Below, piece after piece: positions 19,474-28,378 of a stretch of DNA of 41,244 bases. The stretch comes from Fuerstiella sp. (GTDB taxonomy: Bacteria > Planctomycetota > Planctomycetia > Planctomycetales > Planctomycetaceae): the NCBI GenBank assembly GCA_022447185.1, contig JAKVAY010000003.1, positions 47,399 through 88,642 on the forward strand. The letters run 5' to 3'. The notes under the pieces were generated by a model. That model saw nothing but the letters and a program-made list of their open reading frames with translations, ran no database searches and was not told the origin of the DNA. Position numbers and translations under genes: made by a program. Each line of letters starts with the position of its first letter. Positions within the stretch are counted from its first letter, which is position 1.

Positions 19474-19662
19474 CGGAACATCAAACTTTCAGTCAAACTG
19501 GACAACAGCGGGGAATGAAAGACACAACGATTTAAGGCCATAGACAGAAGACATCGAGAACATTCCGGTGCCGCATAATTCTCCTGCGCATGTGTCTTCA
19601 AATCTTCTGACTCCCGTGCAACAGCCTCCCGGTACGGTCAACACAGTGCAGAGATACAATCA

Positions 19663-20103
19663 TCACATATCAAGGACCGCGTGATCGTACTCCACCTCGC
19701 CTTCTATCGAGTTAATGACGGATTCGACTTCGCCGACAAACCCATTTCGTGCATCGCGCTCGGCATAAATCATGATATCCAGTCTGCCACCAGCTGCCCT
19801 GTCCTGCAGTTCATCTGCCAGCTCGTCCAGACTCACCGACCTCCCATCAAACAACAGCCGATTGTCGTCAGACGCGGCATCAGGAGACAGGATGTCGACG
19901 TTCAGATACCTGTTGGCGTTAGCATTCTGTCCGGTTGCAGCAGGTGCAATGTCCTTGTCCGGAGTCGCCTGCATCGTGGATGTCACCATGAAAAAGATCA
20001 GTAGCAAAAATGTGACATCAATCATGGGTGTGATATCGAGATCACTGTCCCTGGTCTGCTTTTTTTTTCTGCCAATCCTGAATTTCCGGGATCGTCCTGG
20101 CAT
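19663..20103 (-). CDS. exbD: ExbD/TolR biopolymer transport protein
   Basis: The product has 146 residues from the ATG at 20103. That start is preceded by GGAG seven bases upstream, which is better than the GTG at 20139 that would add 12 residues. It has a basic cytoplasmic N-terminus (RKFRIGRKKKQ), the family signature LDITPMIDVTFLLLIFFMV with the proton-carrying Asp29, one membrane span and a periplasmic domain with a beta-alpha-beta pattern (LNVDILSPD, LLFDGRSVSLDELADEL, DIMIYAERDA). ExbD forms a dimer inside the ExbB pentamer and transmits proton flow to TonB-like partners. It lies 58 bases after exbB and 189 bases before the kinase-ExbD gene. The locus therefore encodes two different ExbD subunits, which could form a heterodimer. 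Confidence 0.93.
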   Translation of the reverse strand: MPGRSRKFRIGRKKKQTRDSDLDITPMIDVTFLLLIFFMVTSTMQATPDKDIAPAATGQNANANRYLNVDILSPDAASDDNRLLFDGRSVSLDELADELQDRAAGGRLDIMIYAERDARNGFVGEVESVINSIEGEVEYDHAVLDM

Positions 20104-20161
20104 CCTCAATCTCCAATTCCTCCACCTGTAAACTGTCACTGCTCAACAAGGATGACACTGG

Positions 20162-20887
20162 TCACGATCCGGATTTCGGTTCGGAACTCAAACCGGCGCG
20201 AACCTGCGACGCTTCCAGGTCATCGACTACAACACCCATAACTTCGTCAACTGAATCCTGCAGTCTGGCAATCCGGACATTGGCAAAATTGGTCATCACG
20301 ACAACCGGAATTGCTATCGCCAGACCACACGCTGTCGTCAACAGGGCAAAGCTGATGTCGTCTGCCAGATCAGAAGGCTCGGGTTTCGCCGACCCCGCGA
20401 TCTCACGAAAGGCTCCGATCATACCGACTACGGTGCCGAGTAGTCCCAGCATCGGCGCGGACTTGACAATCGTATTGAGCCACGCCAGCCGTCGGTCAAA
20501 TTCTGACACTATTTCTCGTTCGTAGAATTCGCTCAGCAGCTGTCGAATTTTTCTGGCTGGTTTATTCCGATTTTCGATCGCTACTATGACTAACTGGGGA
20601 GCCGCGCGCGCCCAAAGTTCAGGCGAGTCACAGATCTCAAGCACGTTATCAAAGTGATTCGCTTCGATTTGCCCGCCAACATCATCCAAAAACTGCTCAG
20701 CGGACTCGCGGCCGGGAAATGATTTCTGAGCCACTCTGCGCATCAGAACAATGATACAATAGACACCGTAGATGAAGGAAACCGCCAGCGCCGTATAGAT
20801 CGCGTAACCCAGCGTGCGAAGAATGGGCGAAATATCAATCTGAGCCAGGAGTGCCAGTTGGTCGACCGGTGGAACCTGAAATTGCAT
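20162..20887 (-). CDS. exbB: ExbB/TolQ/MotA-type proton channel protein
   Basis: The product has 241 residues. Three membrane spans are visible, as usual for ExbB/TolQ: about 26-49 (YAIYTALAVSFIYGVYCI), about 138-160 with the family motif SAPMLGLLGTVVGMIGAF, and about 178-198 with ALLTTACGLAIAIPVVV. The threonines in LLGTVVG and LLTTACG lie where ExbB and TolQ keep conserved hydroxyl residues that line the ion path. A cytoplasmic loop of about 85 residues follows span 1. ExbB forms a pentameric inner-membrane channel that hosts the ExbD dimer. The ATG start has AGGA about 12 bases upstream. It is the second gene of the locus, 63 bases after the TonB-position gene. Confidence 0.92.
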   Translation of the reverse strand: MQFQVPPVDQLALLAQIDISPILRTLGYAIYTALAVSFIYGVYCIIVLMRRVAQKSFPGRESAEQFLDDVGGQIEANHFDNVLEICDSPELWARAAPQLVIVAIENRNKPARKIRQLLSEFYEREIVSEFDRRLAWLNTIVKSAPMLGLLGTVVGMIGAFREIAGSAKPEPSDLADDISFALLTTACGLAIAIPVVVMTNFANVRIARLQDSVDEVMGVVVDDLEASQVRAGLSSEPKSGS

Positions 20888-20950
20888 ATGAATGTATATC
20901 CTGAGCGATCGTTGACAGCGACCTGCTGCGCGGTTTAGCCAAGTCTGGTT

Positions 20951-21850
20951 TTATCGATACTTCTGATCGGTCACTATGAATTGATAGTCACCCGGTTCTC
21001 CAGTCACCCGAAATCGTGTGCTTCGAATTTTTTCTGCCGGCTGATTGGCATAGTTCTTTTCAAGCTGAAACAACATGGCTTCGGTCTCAGAAGGGTAGAA
21101 ATGTAAAATCCTCCCACGGACAGCATCGGGGACACCAGCCTCCTCCAATAACGTCAAATCCGCTTTCATCCGATTACCACCCTGCCAGCTCATAAACAAA
21201 CGCTGTTCTGACGAACTGACACGCATCGTTCTTTTGTCTTTCGTACTGCTCAAATTTCTGACATAGACAATCCGAAGGTCCCGAAACGCCACACCCAGCT
21301 CAATACGGAAGAAATCCAACTGCTGTGCGTACTCACTGAGACTGCCACTTTCAGAGAATTCAACAATCCAGCGATTCTCCACAGGAATCGCGGTTCCATT
21401 TCCTCCGCCTCCGAGTGGACTTCCTGTGCTTCCCGCAGCACTGGCAAGGTTTCCACCCGCACTCTCATCACTGAATGTATTGGGAAGCTTCAACTGAGCC
21501 ACGACACTGGTAGCACTGACCGTTTGCTCCACCACTTCTTCCAGCTTTGATTCCTGCTGGTCATTCGACAAGGACGGATCGTCAGAAGGGTCTTCCGGGA
21601 TCTCCACTTCAAGCGAATCATTGTCGACACCGTCATCCGCATCGCTGATCCCCGGCATCATTTCGGTCTGCATCCTCGGCTGGCTGGGCAACAGATTGCT
21701 CAACCAGACGGCAATCAGCAGAATCACACTGCCAATGAGAACCAGTGCGGCAGCAATCACGACCGAACTCATGTGATCATACGTCGTCTCCCGCATCACG
21801 GGCGTGCGACCAGTCACCAACCGTTCCTTACGATCAGGTATGTTTGACAT
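20951..21850 (-). CDS. single-span acidic protein in the TonB position
   Basis: The product has 299 residues. A short basic cytoplasmic N-terminus is followed by one membrane span at about 28-50 (SSVVIAAALVLIGSVILLIA). Then comes an acidic linker at 65-110 (DADDGVDNDSLEVEIPEDPSD), a glycine-rich hinge near 145-152 (PLGGGGNG), and a folded C-terminal domain from about 155 with an EFSESGSLSEYAQQLDFFRIE start and an aromatic-rich end. The topology (inner-membrane anchor, extended linker, periplasmic domain) and the place directly before exbB match TonB/TolA. However, the linker is acidic rather than Pro-Lys/Pro-Glu-rich and I see no TonB YP-motif C-terminal domain. I infer the mechanical partner or adaptor of the ExbBD motor. 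It is the first gene of the locus; the upstream gap should hold the promoter. Confidence 0.8.
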   Translation of the reverse strand: MSNIPDRKERLVTGRTPVMRETTYDHMSSVVIAAALVLIGSVILLIAVWLSNLLPSQPRMQTEMMPGISDADDGVDNDSLEVEIPEDPSDDPSLSNDQQESKLEEVVEQTVSATSVVAQLKLPNTFSDESAGGNLASAAGSTGSPLGGGGNGTAIPVENRWIVEFSESGSLSEYAQQLDFFRIELGVAFRDLRIVYVRNLSSTKDKRTMRVSSSEQRLFMSWQGGNRMKADLTLLEEAGVPDAVRGRILHFYPSETEAMLFQLEKNYANQPAEKIRSTRFRVTGEPGDYQFIVTDQKYR

Positions 21851-22065
21851 TTGTCAATCCATTCAACCCGACCGCAGAAGGAATTCACCGCCAGCGAACG
21901 AAGGCAAGGCGCTGCCAGCAGGCACAACAAATTCAAACGACACGCGATTCTCAAATCACAATCCCTAATCCTATCCAATTGCATCACAAGTTTCAACAAT
22001 TCTGCAATCGAATCTCAACGCACTCAGACGAGCACTCCGCCACATCGAGGACCTGCCAAAGTTTG

Positions 22066-22186
22066 ATCATCCAGACAAAAGCCCGCGGAATGGTACATCC
22101 TGCCAGGGCCAGCGCAGCGACAGTCACAACCGAAGTGGCGTGACCATATCGCATTCCCGCATCACCGGTACCGGTCCGGTCACAAA
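22066..22186 (-). pseudogene. decayed copy of the 5' end of the TonB-position gene
   Basis: On the reverse strand this stretch aligns with the first part of the gene at 21850. GTGATGCGGGA is shared exactly, and a diverged match continues through the membrane-span codons. Translated in pieces it reads YGHATSVVTVAALALAG against YDHMSSVVIAAALVLIG in the intact protein. A one-base deletion relative to the intact gene changes the frame between the two parts, and the similarity fades soon after the span. The remainder of the 402-base gap (21851-22252) holds no other gene I can see; it must contain the promoter of the locus. Confidence 0.6.
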
Positions 22187-22252
22187 TCAAAACTGACAAT
22201 CAGGAACGGACAACATTGTTCATATATACACGGTACGTTTGAGCGTGGTCGC

Positions 22253-23674
22253 TCACGCCAATACATTGTGAACGACCTCACCATGCACATCCGTCAACCT
22301 GAAATCACGTCCGGCATATCGGTACGTAAGTCGTTCGTGGTCCAGACCAAGCTGGTGAAGAATTGTGGCGTGCAGATCGTGAAAATGAACTTTGTCCTTC
22401 ACCGCGTAATAACCATATTCGTCGGTCTCGCCGTATTGAATGCCTGGCTTCATGCCACCGCCGCATAACCACATCGTATTAGCATGAGGATTGTGGTCTC
22501 GACCATTCCTCTGGCCACCTTCCGATACCGGAGTACGACCAAATTCACCACCCCACCAGACCAGGGTATCTTCCAGTAAGCCGCGTTCACGGAGATCCGT
22601 CAACAGAGCAGAGATTGGCTGATCGACTTCCAGTGCATTTTCTGAATGGCCCTCTTTGAGCCGCCTGTGTTGATCCCATTTATAGCTGTGTGAAAGCTGA
22701 ATAAACCGCACACCACGTTCGGCAAAACGACGCGCCATCAGACACTGCAGGCCAAAGTCTCTGGTCGGTTCCTCATTGACTCCGTACATCGCGAGTGTGT
22801 GTTCAGTCTCATCCGAAATGTCCTGAACCATCGGTGCTTCACGCTGCAGCCGAAATGCCAGTTCAAATGACTGAATCCGGCTCTCAAGGTTTGAATCCGG
22901 CCCTATGGACTGCAGTTGTCTGCGATTCATCTGCTGCAGCAGGTCCAGTTCCCTTCGCTGTCGGTCAGTGGACGTACTGCCTTTAATGAAAGGAATCTTC
23001 GCATTCTGTGATTCCATGTTTGCGTGACCAACAGGAGTCCCCGCATAAGTTGCCGGCAGAAACGCCGACGTCCAGTTGTTGGCTCCACCATGCGTCAGTG
23101 AGGGACAGATCGTAATATATCCAGGCAGATCCTGGTTCTCAGTCCCCAAACCATAACTCAGCCAACTCCCAAGACTCGGGCGAACGAACGTGTCGCTGCC
23201 GGTGTGCAATTCCAGCAAAGCAGCACCATGTCTGGAATTCGATCCGTGAACAGAACGGATTAGCGTCAACTCGTCCACGTGTTTTGCCACGTGGGGAAAG
23301 AGTTCACTGACATAAGCTCCACTGTCACCGTACTGCTGGAATCGAAATGGCGATTTTAGCAGGTTGTACGTCCGTGCAGAAACGACACGTGGCTTGGCAA
23401 ACGGAATTGGTTTGTTGTCATCTTTTATCAACCGGGGCTTGTAGTCGAAAGTATCGATCTGCGACGGACCACCGTGCATGAAAAGAAAGATGACTCGTTT
23501 GGCCTTCGGTACAAAATGAGGTGTCTGAACGCTCAGATCATTTCGAGCGGCGGCACGCGATTCCTCGGAAAGCAGACTGGCAAGCGCGACCGACCCAAAA
23601 CCTGCGCTGCTCTGTCGCAGCAGATCACGGCGAGTAGCAGCAGTATGAGTATTCCAGTGGGACGAATTTTTCAT
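22253..23674 (-). CDS. DUF1501 family secreted protein
   Basis: The product has 473 residues, usual for the family. A twin-arginine-type signal is visible (RRDLLRQSSAGFGSVALASLL, about 15-35), as in most DUF1501 proteins, so export through Tat is likely. The fold is related to sulfatases/alkaline phosphatases; landmarks are RVIFLFMHGGPSQIDTFD near the start, LIRSVHGSNSRHGAALLELHTG, LVWWGGEFGRTP and GRDHNPHANTMWLCGGG. The catalytic activity of the family is not established. It follows the PSD1 cytochrome gene by eight bases on the same strand. This pairing recurs in planctomycetes and probably serves extracytoplasmic breakdown of complex polysaccharides. Confidence 0.93.
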   Translation of the reverse strand: MKNSSHWNTHTAATRRDLLRQSSAGFGSVALASLLSEESRAAARNDLSVQTPHFVPKAKRVIFLFMHGGPSQIDTFDYKPRLIKDDNKPIPFAKPRVVSARTYNLLKSPFRFQQYGDSGAYVSELFPHVAKHVDELTLIRSVHGSNSRHGAALLELHTGSDTFVRPSLGSWLSYGLGTENQDLPGYITICPSLTHGGANNWTSAFLPATYAGTPVGHANMESQNAKIPFIKGSTSTDRQRRELDLLQQMNRRQLQSIGPDSNLESRIQSFELAFRLQREAPMVQDISDETEHTLAMYGVNEEPTRDFGLQCLMARRFAERGVRFIQLSHSYKWDQHRRLKEGHSENALEVDQPISALLTDLRERGLLEDTLVWWGGEFGRTPVSEGGQRNGRDHNPHANTMWLCGGGMKPGIQYGETDEYGYYAVKDKVHFHDLHATILHQLGLDHERLTYRYAGRDFRLTDVHGEVVHNVLA

Positions 23675-23682
23675 TGCCGAGT

Positions 23683-26600
23683 CTATTCCACGTATGCAAA
23701 TTCATTCGATGACAATAATACTCGACAATAACTCTGCCAGGCCTTCAATCTGGCTTCTTTTTCATCCTCGCCCAACGAAAGATGAATCTCATTCACGAAG
23801 GCGAGGGCCAGCGATATTTCTTCGTCCCCCGGCGGACGATTTAACACCTGCCGAACCACCACCACGACTTTCTGTCGATCATCGGTAATATCAAGCAGTC
23901 GTCGGGCCATCGCCCGTGTCTGATCTTCTGAGAGATCACTGTTCATCAGCATCAGCGCCTGAGGGGCCACAATGGAAGCCTGCCTTTTTCCTGCCGGTAC
24001 AGCAGGATCAGGAAAATCAAATGCCTGCAGGACATCATAGACAGCACTGCGAACGACCGGCAGAAACACTGAACGACGATGATTATCAAATTCGTTGGTG
24101 ATACTCTCTCCACCAGTGGCTGTGACGTACTTGCGATTTTGCACCTTCAGCAGCGAACCCCCTGTCGTCATATCCAGCCCGGTTCCAAGCGTAATGATCG
24201 AATCCCGAAGTTCCTCACCGGTAAGTCGACGCCGACGGAACCGCCACAGTAAATTGTTATCCGGATCCACCGCACTTGACGCCGAATCAAACTGGGTACT
24301 CATCCGATACGTACTGCTGAGCATCATTATACGATGCAGTTGTTTCAGTGAGCCGTCACCTTCGATGAATCGCCGCGTCAACCAGTCCAGCAGCTTTGGA
24401 TGAGTCGGTGGTTGACCCAGCAAGCCAAAATTATCAACGGATGGAGTCAGTCCACGACCGAACCGCCAGTGCCAGACGCGATTTACGATGACTCGTCCAA
24501 CAAGTGGATGACCAGGCTGAGTCATCCACTGTGCAAGTTGCAATCTGCCGCTTTGCTGCGTGTCAACCTCGGGTGAGTCCAGTCCTCCAATGATGCGGGG
24601 AAATCGACGAGGCGCAACATCACCCAGAACGATATGACTGCCTCGCAGATGAATTCGCAGGTCTTCCGGCGTGTCTTCCGTCACACCCATTGCGAGATCA
24701 ACATTTGGTTTTGCAGCGGCATGGCGTGAGCGTTCGTCATACAATTTTTTGAGTCGCTGCCGCGTTTCACCGACCAGAAACGACACACTAAATCGAGAGG
24801 GACCTGCCAACGGTGACGGATCAGTAAACCACACCTCCGGCAGAGATCCCCGAGAACCGATCAGAAGATTTTGATACACGTTAGCAACGTCTCGCAACGA
24901 CTGCGGCTTCGAGTCAATCAATGCCTGCCGAACGGGTTCGCCTGGATACTCACCCTGCCCTGACAGAAATTCGGCAGACTGTTCGGCAAATCTTGAAGGG
25001 TCCAGTTGAGCCAGCTCAAGCCAGACCTCAAACGATGGAAACTGAGTCAGACTTCCGGAGCGAACCTGATCCAGAAAGTCTCGCCATAGTTCCACCAGAT
25101 TCAGATTGACGCCGTAGTGCGCTGCAATCTGCGACAAATAGGGTGAGTCTTTACACGTCGGTCGACCGTCAGGTCCATCCCACACAAATAGCAGACGATC
25201 GATATGCGGGTAAATCCGAATCGTGTTCTTGCCCTGCCTCAGCTCCAGTTGACCACCAGGAAACCATCGTTGTCCGTCAGGAGACCAGCTTCCGGTTACC
25301 TGCCCGGCAACTGCATCGTCAACGAGACTCCCGTTCACAGACAATTGCACGGGACGGCTGTCTGCCGCCGCAAATCGCAATTCCATCTGATAGGGACCAG
25401 GCTGACTTACGGTCAGGTCGAATTCGGCGAATCCGGCTTTATCGCTCTGAATCACACCAATTCCCTCACCATCCCCGGAGGTTTGGATCGTGATGTCGCC
25501 ACGGTGAAAGGCTTCCCCTTCGAGGACCACCACACCATCCTTTACTTCGAACGGCTGATCCTGTTTCGTCATGGCGGATCGACGTGGAATCTTCTGCTGA
25601 TGAGCAATCTGCAGTTCACTGGCCGCCAGCAGGTAGTCACTAAACTGCCGTTGAATCTGCTGAGCAATTTCCGGCCGATGTTCCAATGTGAACTGATCAA
25701 TCTTTGCCTGAACTTCCGCGCGATTCCGGTCGATTTCCACCATCTCATCCAGGACTCTCTGCGATTCCAGTTGCCGCTCGTACCAGACGGCGACAACATC
25801 GTGGTTCTCCATCGTTTTGCTGCTCTTGAAGATTCCAGCCAGTGAGTAGTAGTCTTCTGTAGGCAGCGGATCGAATTTATGATCGTGACATCGAGCACAA
25901 CCAAACGTCAGCCCCATAAATGTTTGGCCAAGGGTGCTGACCTGTTCGTCAATAATGTCCATCTGCATTTTCATTGGGTCATCTTCGGCAAGCATCTTGG
26001 GACCAATGGCCAGAAACCCGGTAGCGATAAAACGATCCATGTTCTCCTGATCGTCCTGAAATTCCGGCAATAAATCGCCTGCGATTTGTTCCTGAACAAA
26101 TCGCGAGTACCGCTTATCGAAATTGAATGCAGAAATCACGTAATCGCGATATCGAAAAGCATTGGCGTAGGACAGGTTTTCATCCAGACCGTTGGTGTCA
26201 GCATAACGGGCCACATCCAGCCAGTGCCGCCCCCAGTGTTCACCGTACCGGGGTGAAGCCAGCAATCGATCAATCACACGCGCAAAGGCATCGTCTGAAT
26301 CATCGATCAGAAACGCCTCAGTTTCGGCCAACGTCGGCGGAAGCCCGGTGAGGTCATAGGTTGCGCGACGGATCAGCGTGCGTCTGTCCACAGGACCCGC
26401 TGGCGAAAGACCAACGTCCGAAAGCCGTTTTTTGATGAATTGATCGACAGGTGACTCAGGCCAGTCAGAATCGACTGGCGGCGGTTGAGGGTCCGCAACG
26501 GGTTGAAAAGCCCAGTGGCTAAGCTGCTTCTCCGTAAACTGCATATCAGCATTGGGGGATCTGTCGGACTCGGACTCAGCTGTGTCCACATTTGTATTCG

Positions 26601-26970
26601 GCCACGGCGCTCCCATTTCGACCCAGCGTGTGAGGTTGACCACTTCCTGCGTCGATAGTTTTTCCTTTGGCGGCATCTTAAGGAATTCGTCATGCCTGAT
26701 CGCGCTGATCAGCAGACTTTGAGCTGAGTGACCTGGCCGGATTGCCGGCCCAAGTTCCCCACCCTTCAACATGCCCGCGCGAGTCGAAACGTCCAAACCG
26801 CTTTCTGCACCATCTCCACTGTGACAGTCAAAACAGTGATCAGCCAACACCGGACGGATGCTGGTTTCAAAAAAGGCCAACTGCTCAGCTGTTACGGCAA
26901 CATCCTCGCTGGCTACAGATGTGACAACGCAAAACAGCATCAGGAGCACCATCACACCAAATCGCAGCAT
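23683..26970 (-). CDS. PSD1 / DUF1549 / DUF1553 cytochrome c-like protein
   Basis: The product has 1095 residues from the ATG at 26970. The frame extends to 27225, but the start at 26970 begins a proper signal peptide (MLRFGVMVLLMLFCVV, cleavage near SVAS). An N-terminal planctomycete-type cytochrome c domain has Cys46-x-x-Cys49-His50 (CFDCH). DUF1549 follows, with SPVDQFIKKRL, RATYDLTGLPPT and RYGEHWGRHWLDVARYADT, and a second CARCH site at Cys358/Cys361/His362 before DHKFDPL. A middle insert at about 500-640 looks like a carbohydrate-binding sandwich. DUF1553 closes the protein (QLAQWMTQPGHPLVGRVIVN, WRFGRGLTPSVDNFG, LMLMNSDL). The protein is probably periplasmic and redox-active. It is translated in tandem with the DUF1501 gene. 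Confidence 0.93.
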   Translation of the reverse strand: MLRFGVMVLLMLFCVVTSVASEDVAVTAEQLAFFETSIRPVLADHCFDCHSGDGAESGLDVSTRAGMLKGGELGPAIRPGHSAQSLLISAIRHDEFLKMPPKEKLSTQEVVNLTRWVEMGAPWPNTNVDTAESESDRSPNADMQFTEKQLSHWAFQPVADPQPPPVDSDWPESPVDQFIKKRLSDVGLSPAGPVDRRTLIRRATYDLTGLPPTLAETEAFLIDDSDDAFARVIDRLLASPRYGEHWGRHWLDVARYADTNGLDENLSYANAFRYRDYVISAFNFDKRYSRFVQEQIAGDLLPEFQDDQENMDRFIATGFLAIGPKMLAEDDPMKMQMDIIDEQVSTLGQTFMGLTFGCARCHDHKFDPLPTEDYYSLAGIFKSSKTMENHDVVAVWYERQLESQRVLDEMVEIDRNRAEVQAKIDQFTLEHRPEIAQQIQRQFSDYLLAASELQIAHQQKIPRRSAMTKQDQPFEVKDGVVVLEGEAFHRGDITIQTSGDGEGIGVIQSDKAGFAEFDLTVSQPGPYQMELRFAAADSRPVQLSVNGSLVDDAVAGQVTGSWSPDGQRWFPGGQLELRQGKNTIRIYPHIDRLLFVWDGPDGRPTCKDSPYLSQIAAHYGVNLNLVELWRDFLDQVRSGSLTQFPSFEVWLELAQLDPSRFAEQSAEFLSGQGEYPGEPVRQALIDSKPQSLRDVANVYQNLLIGSRGSLPEVWFTDPSPLAGPSRFSVSFLVGETRQRLKKLYDERSRHAAAKPNVDLAMGVTEDTPEDLRIHLRGSHIVLGDVAPRRFPRIIGGLDSPEVDTQQSGRLQLAQWMTQPGHPLVGRVIVNRVWHWRFGRGLTPSVDNFGLLGQPPTHPKLLDWLTRRFIEGDGSLKQLHRIMMLSSTYRMSTQFDSASSAVDPDNNLLWRFRRRRLTGEELRDSIITLGTGLDMTTGGSLLKVQNRKYVTATGGESITNEFDNHRRSVFLPVVRSAVYDVLQAFDFPDPAVPAGKRQASIVAPQALMLMNSDLSEDQTRAMARRLLDITDDRQKVVVVVRQVLNRPPGDEEISLALAFVNEIHLSLGEDEKEARLKAWQSYCRVLLSSNEFAYVE

Positions 26971-27284
26971 TTTCACCCTGTCCCATATGAACCAGGAACA
27001 CACACCCGGATTGTTCCTGAAGTGAGACAAACAAGGACTGACTCGTTCTCTTAAGCAGAGACTCGACAACACATTAACCTGCGGTAGCATTATGCTTGTC
27101 TTCTGTCTCAGTGTGTGTGTGTGTCCGGGCACGGTAACAGTTTCCCTGGGAACTGGGCTCATTACAAGGTCCAAACGCCCCGCCGTTCTGCCCGCTCTCA
27201 GGGATCCGGACCACGTAACCACCATTTGGCACCGAATTCAGTATTCAGTCTGGTGTGCTGTCAAGACGACCGGCCCCGCTCGAT
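26971..27284. other. 314-base gap upstream of the PSD1 gene
   Basis: The gap lies between the stop of nnrD and the start of the PSD1 cytochrome gene, both on the reverse strand, and probably holds the promoter for the PSD1-DUF1501 pair. A (GT)7 run is at 27111-27124. I see no strong terminator hairpin and no gene. Confidence 0.4.
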
Positions 27285-28127
27285 CTATTCTTCAATGCAA
27301 GCCCATGCATGTGGAAGCCATGTGAGCAGATCCGAAGCGATCAAACTGCGTTGTGACATTTCGGCTGCGCACAAGTCTCCGGCCAGACCATGAGCATACA
27401 CACCTGCAACAGCAGCCTCATATGCAGACAGACCCTGTCCGCAAAGAGCTGTAATGATTCCGGTCAATACGTCACCAGAACCAGCAGTCGCCATTCCGGA
27501 ATTCCCCGTGGAATTGATGTACGTGTGAGTTCCGTCGGAAACGACCGTTCCGGTTCCCTTCAGAACGACAACAGCACCGGTCTGTCCCGCAAAATCCGCG
27601 GCCAGCGTCTGCCGTCTGGAACCAATGACGTCCGTGGAATACCCCGTTAGGCGTGAGAATTCTCCTGGGTGAGGAGTCACAATCGTAGGCGCATGGCGTG
27701 AGAGTGAAAGCTGCTTCTCGGCCACACAATTTAAAGCGTCTGCATCCAGAATCAGCGGCACACTCACATGATCGATCAATGCCTGGACAAGTGCCCCTGC
27801 CGCTGGTTTCTGTCCCAGGCCAGGTCCTGCAGCAACGGCGTCCTGTCTATCGACCAGGTCCAGGACATCACCTGCAACATCCGGTGACAACTGACCATCA
27901 CAGTGACAAGACAAAGCGACCGTCATATACGATGGCTCAAACGCCGCCACTATCGACTGAATTGACTTCGGCACGGCAACCGTAACCATTCCTGCTCCGG
28001 AACGCAGCGCCGCCGTACCGGCCAGACATGCTGCACCGCTCATTCCGGATGAACCGGCAACGACCGTGACTCGTCCGAAAGTTCCCTTGTGCCCGTCCGA
28101 TGGCCGTTGTGGAAGCTGGATCTTCAT
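27285..28127 (-). CDS. nnrD: ADP/ATP-dependent NAD(P)HX dehydratase
   Basis: The product has 280 residues, matching the C-terminal (ribokinase-like) half of YjeF/Nnr. It repairs hydrated NADH or NADPH by dehydrating the S epimer with ADP or ATP. Visible motifs are the glycine-rich KGTFGRVTVVAGSSGMSGAA start, AAGPGLG (99-105), LILDADALN (125-133), TPHPGEFSRLTG (151-162), VLKGTGTVV (188-196) and AGSGDVLTG (215-223) with the catalytic Asp219. The epimerase half NnrE is absent, so this is a stand-alone enzyme; NnrE must be encoded elsewhere if present. The start ATG has GAGGA just upstream. Confidence in the function is high. Confidence 0.93.
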   Translation of the reverse strand: MKIQLPQRPSDGHKGTFGRVTVVAGSSGMSGAACLAGTAALRSGAGMVTVAVPKSIQSIVAAFEPSYMTVALSCHCDGQLSPDVAGDVLDLVDRQDAVAAGPGLGQKPAAGALVQALIDHVSVPLILDADALNCVAEKQLSLSRHAPTIVTPHPGEFSRLTGYSTDVIGSRRQTLAADFAGQTGAVVVLKGTGTVVSDGTHTYINSTGNSGMATAGSGDVLTGIITALCGQGLSAYEAAVAGVYAHGLAGDLCAAEMSQRSLIASDLLTWLPHAWACIEE

Positions 28128-28378
28128 AGTCCTCGTGAATCAATGCAGTTCAGAGACATGTACGCAGGGAACCACGGTTTAATGCCGCGAGGCACACACT
28201 TCGCAGTACACACTACTCTAATTCGGGAACGGCATAACGACATTCATTCTGGTCACAAACCCCGATTAAGCATTCTCATCAAATACATCCTGTGGATATG
28301 ACTCGTACCTGTGTTCCCGCGCCGCTACGATCGTACCCAGCATTTACTTCGTCCTGTGCCCTGTCGGAGTTGTCATTT

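Noticed and set aside
27111..27124. (GT)7 run as a phase-variation switch
   Set aside because: It is short and lies more than 140 bases from the PSD1 start, without clear promoter elements around it.
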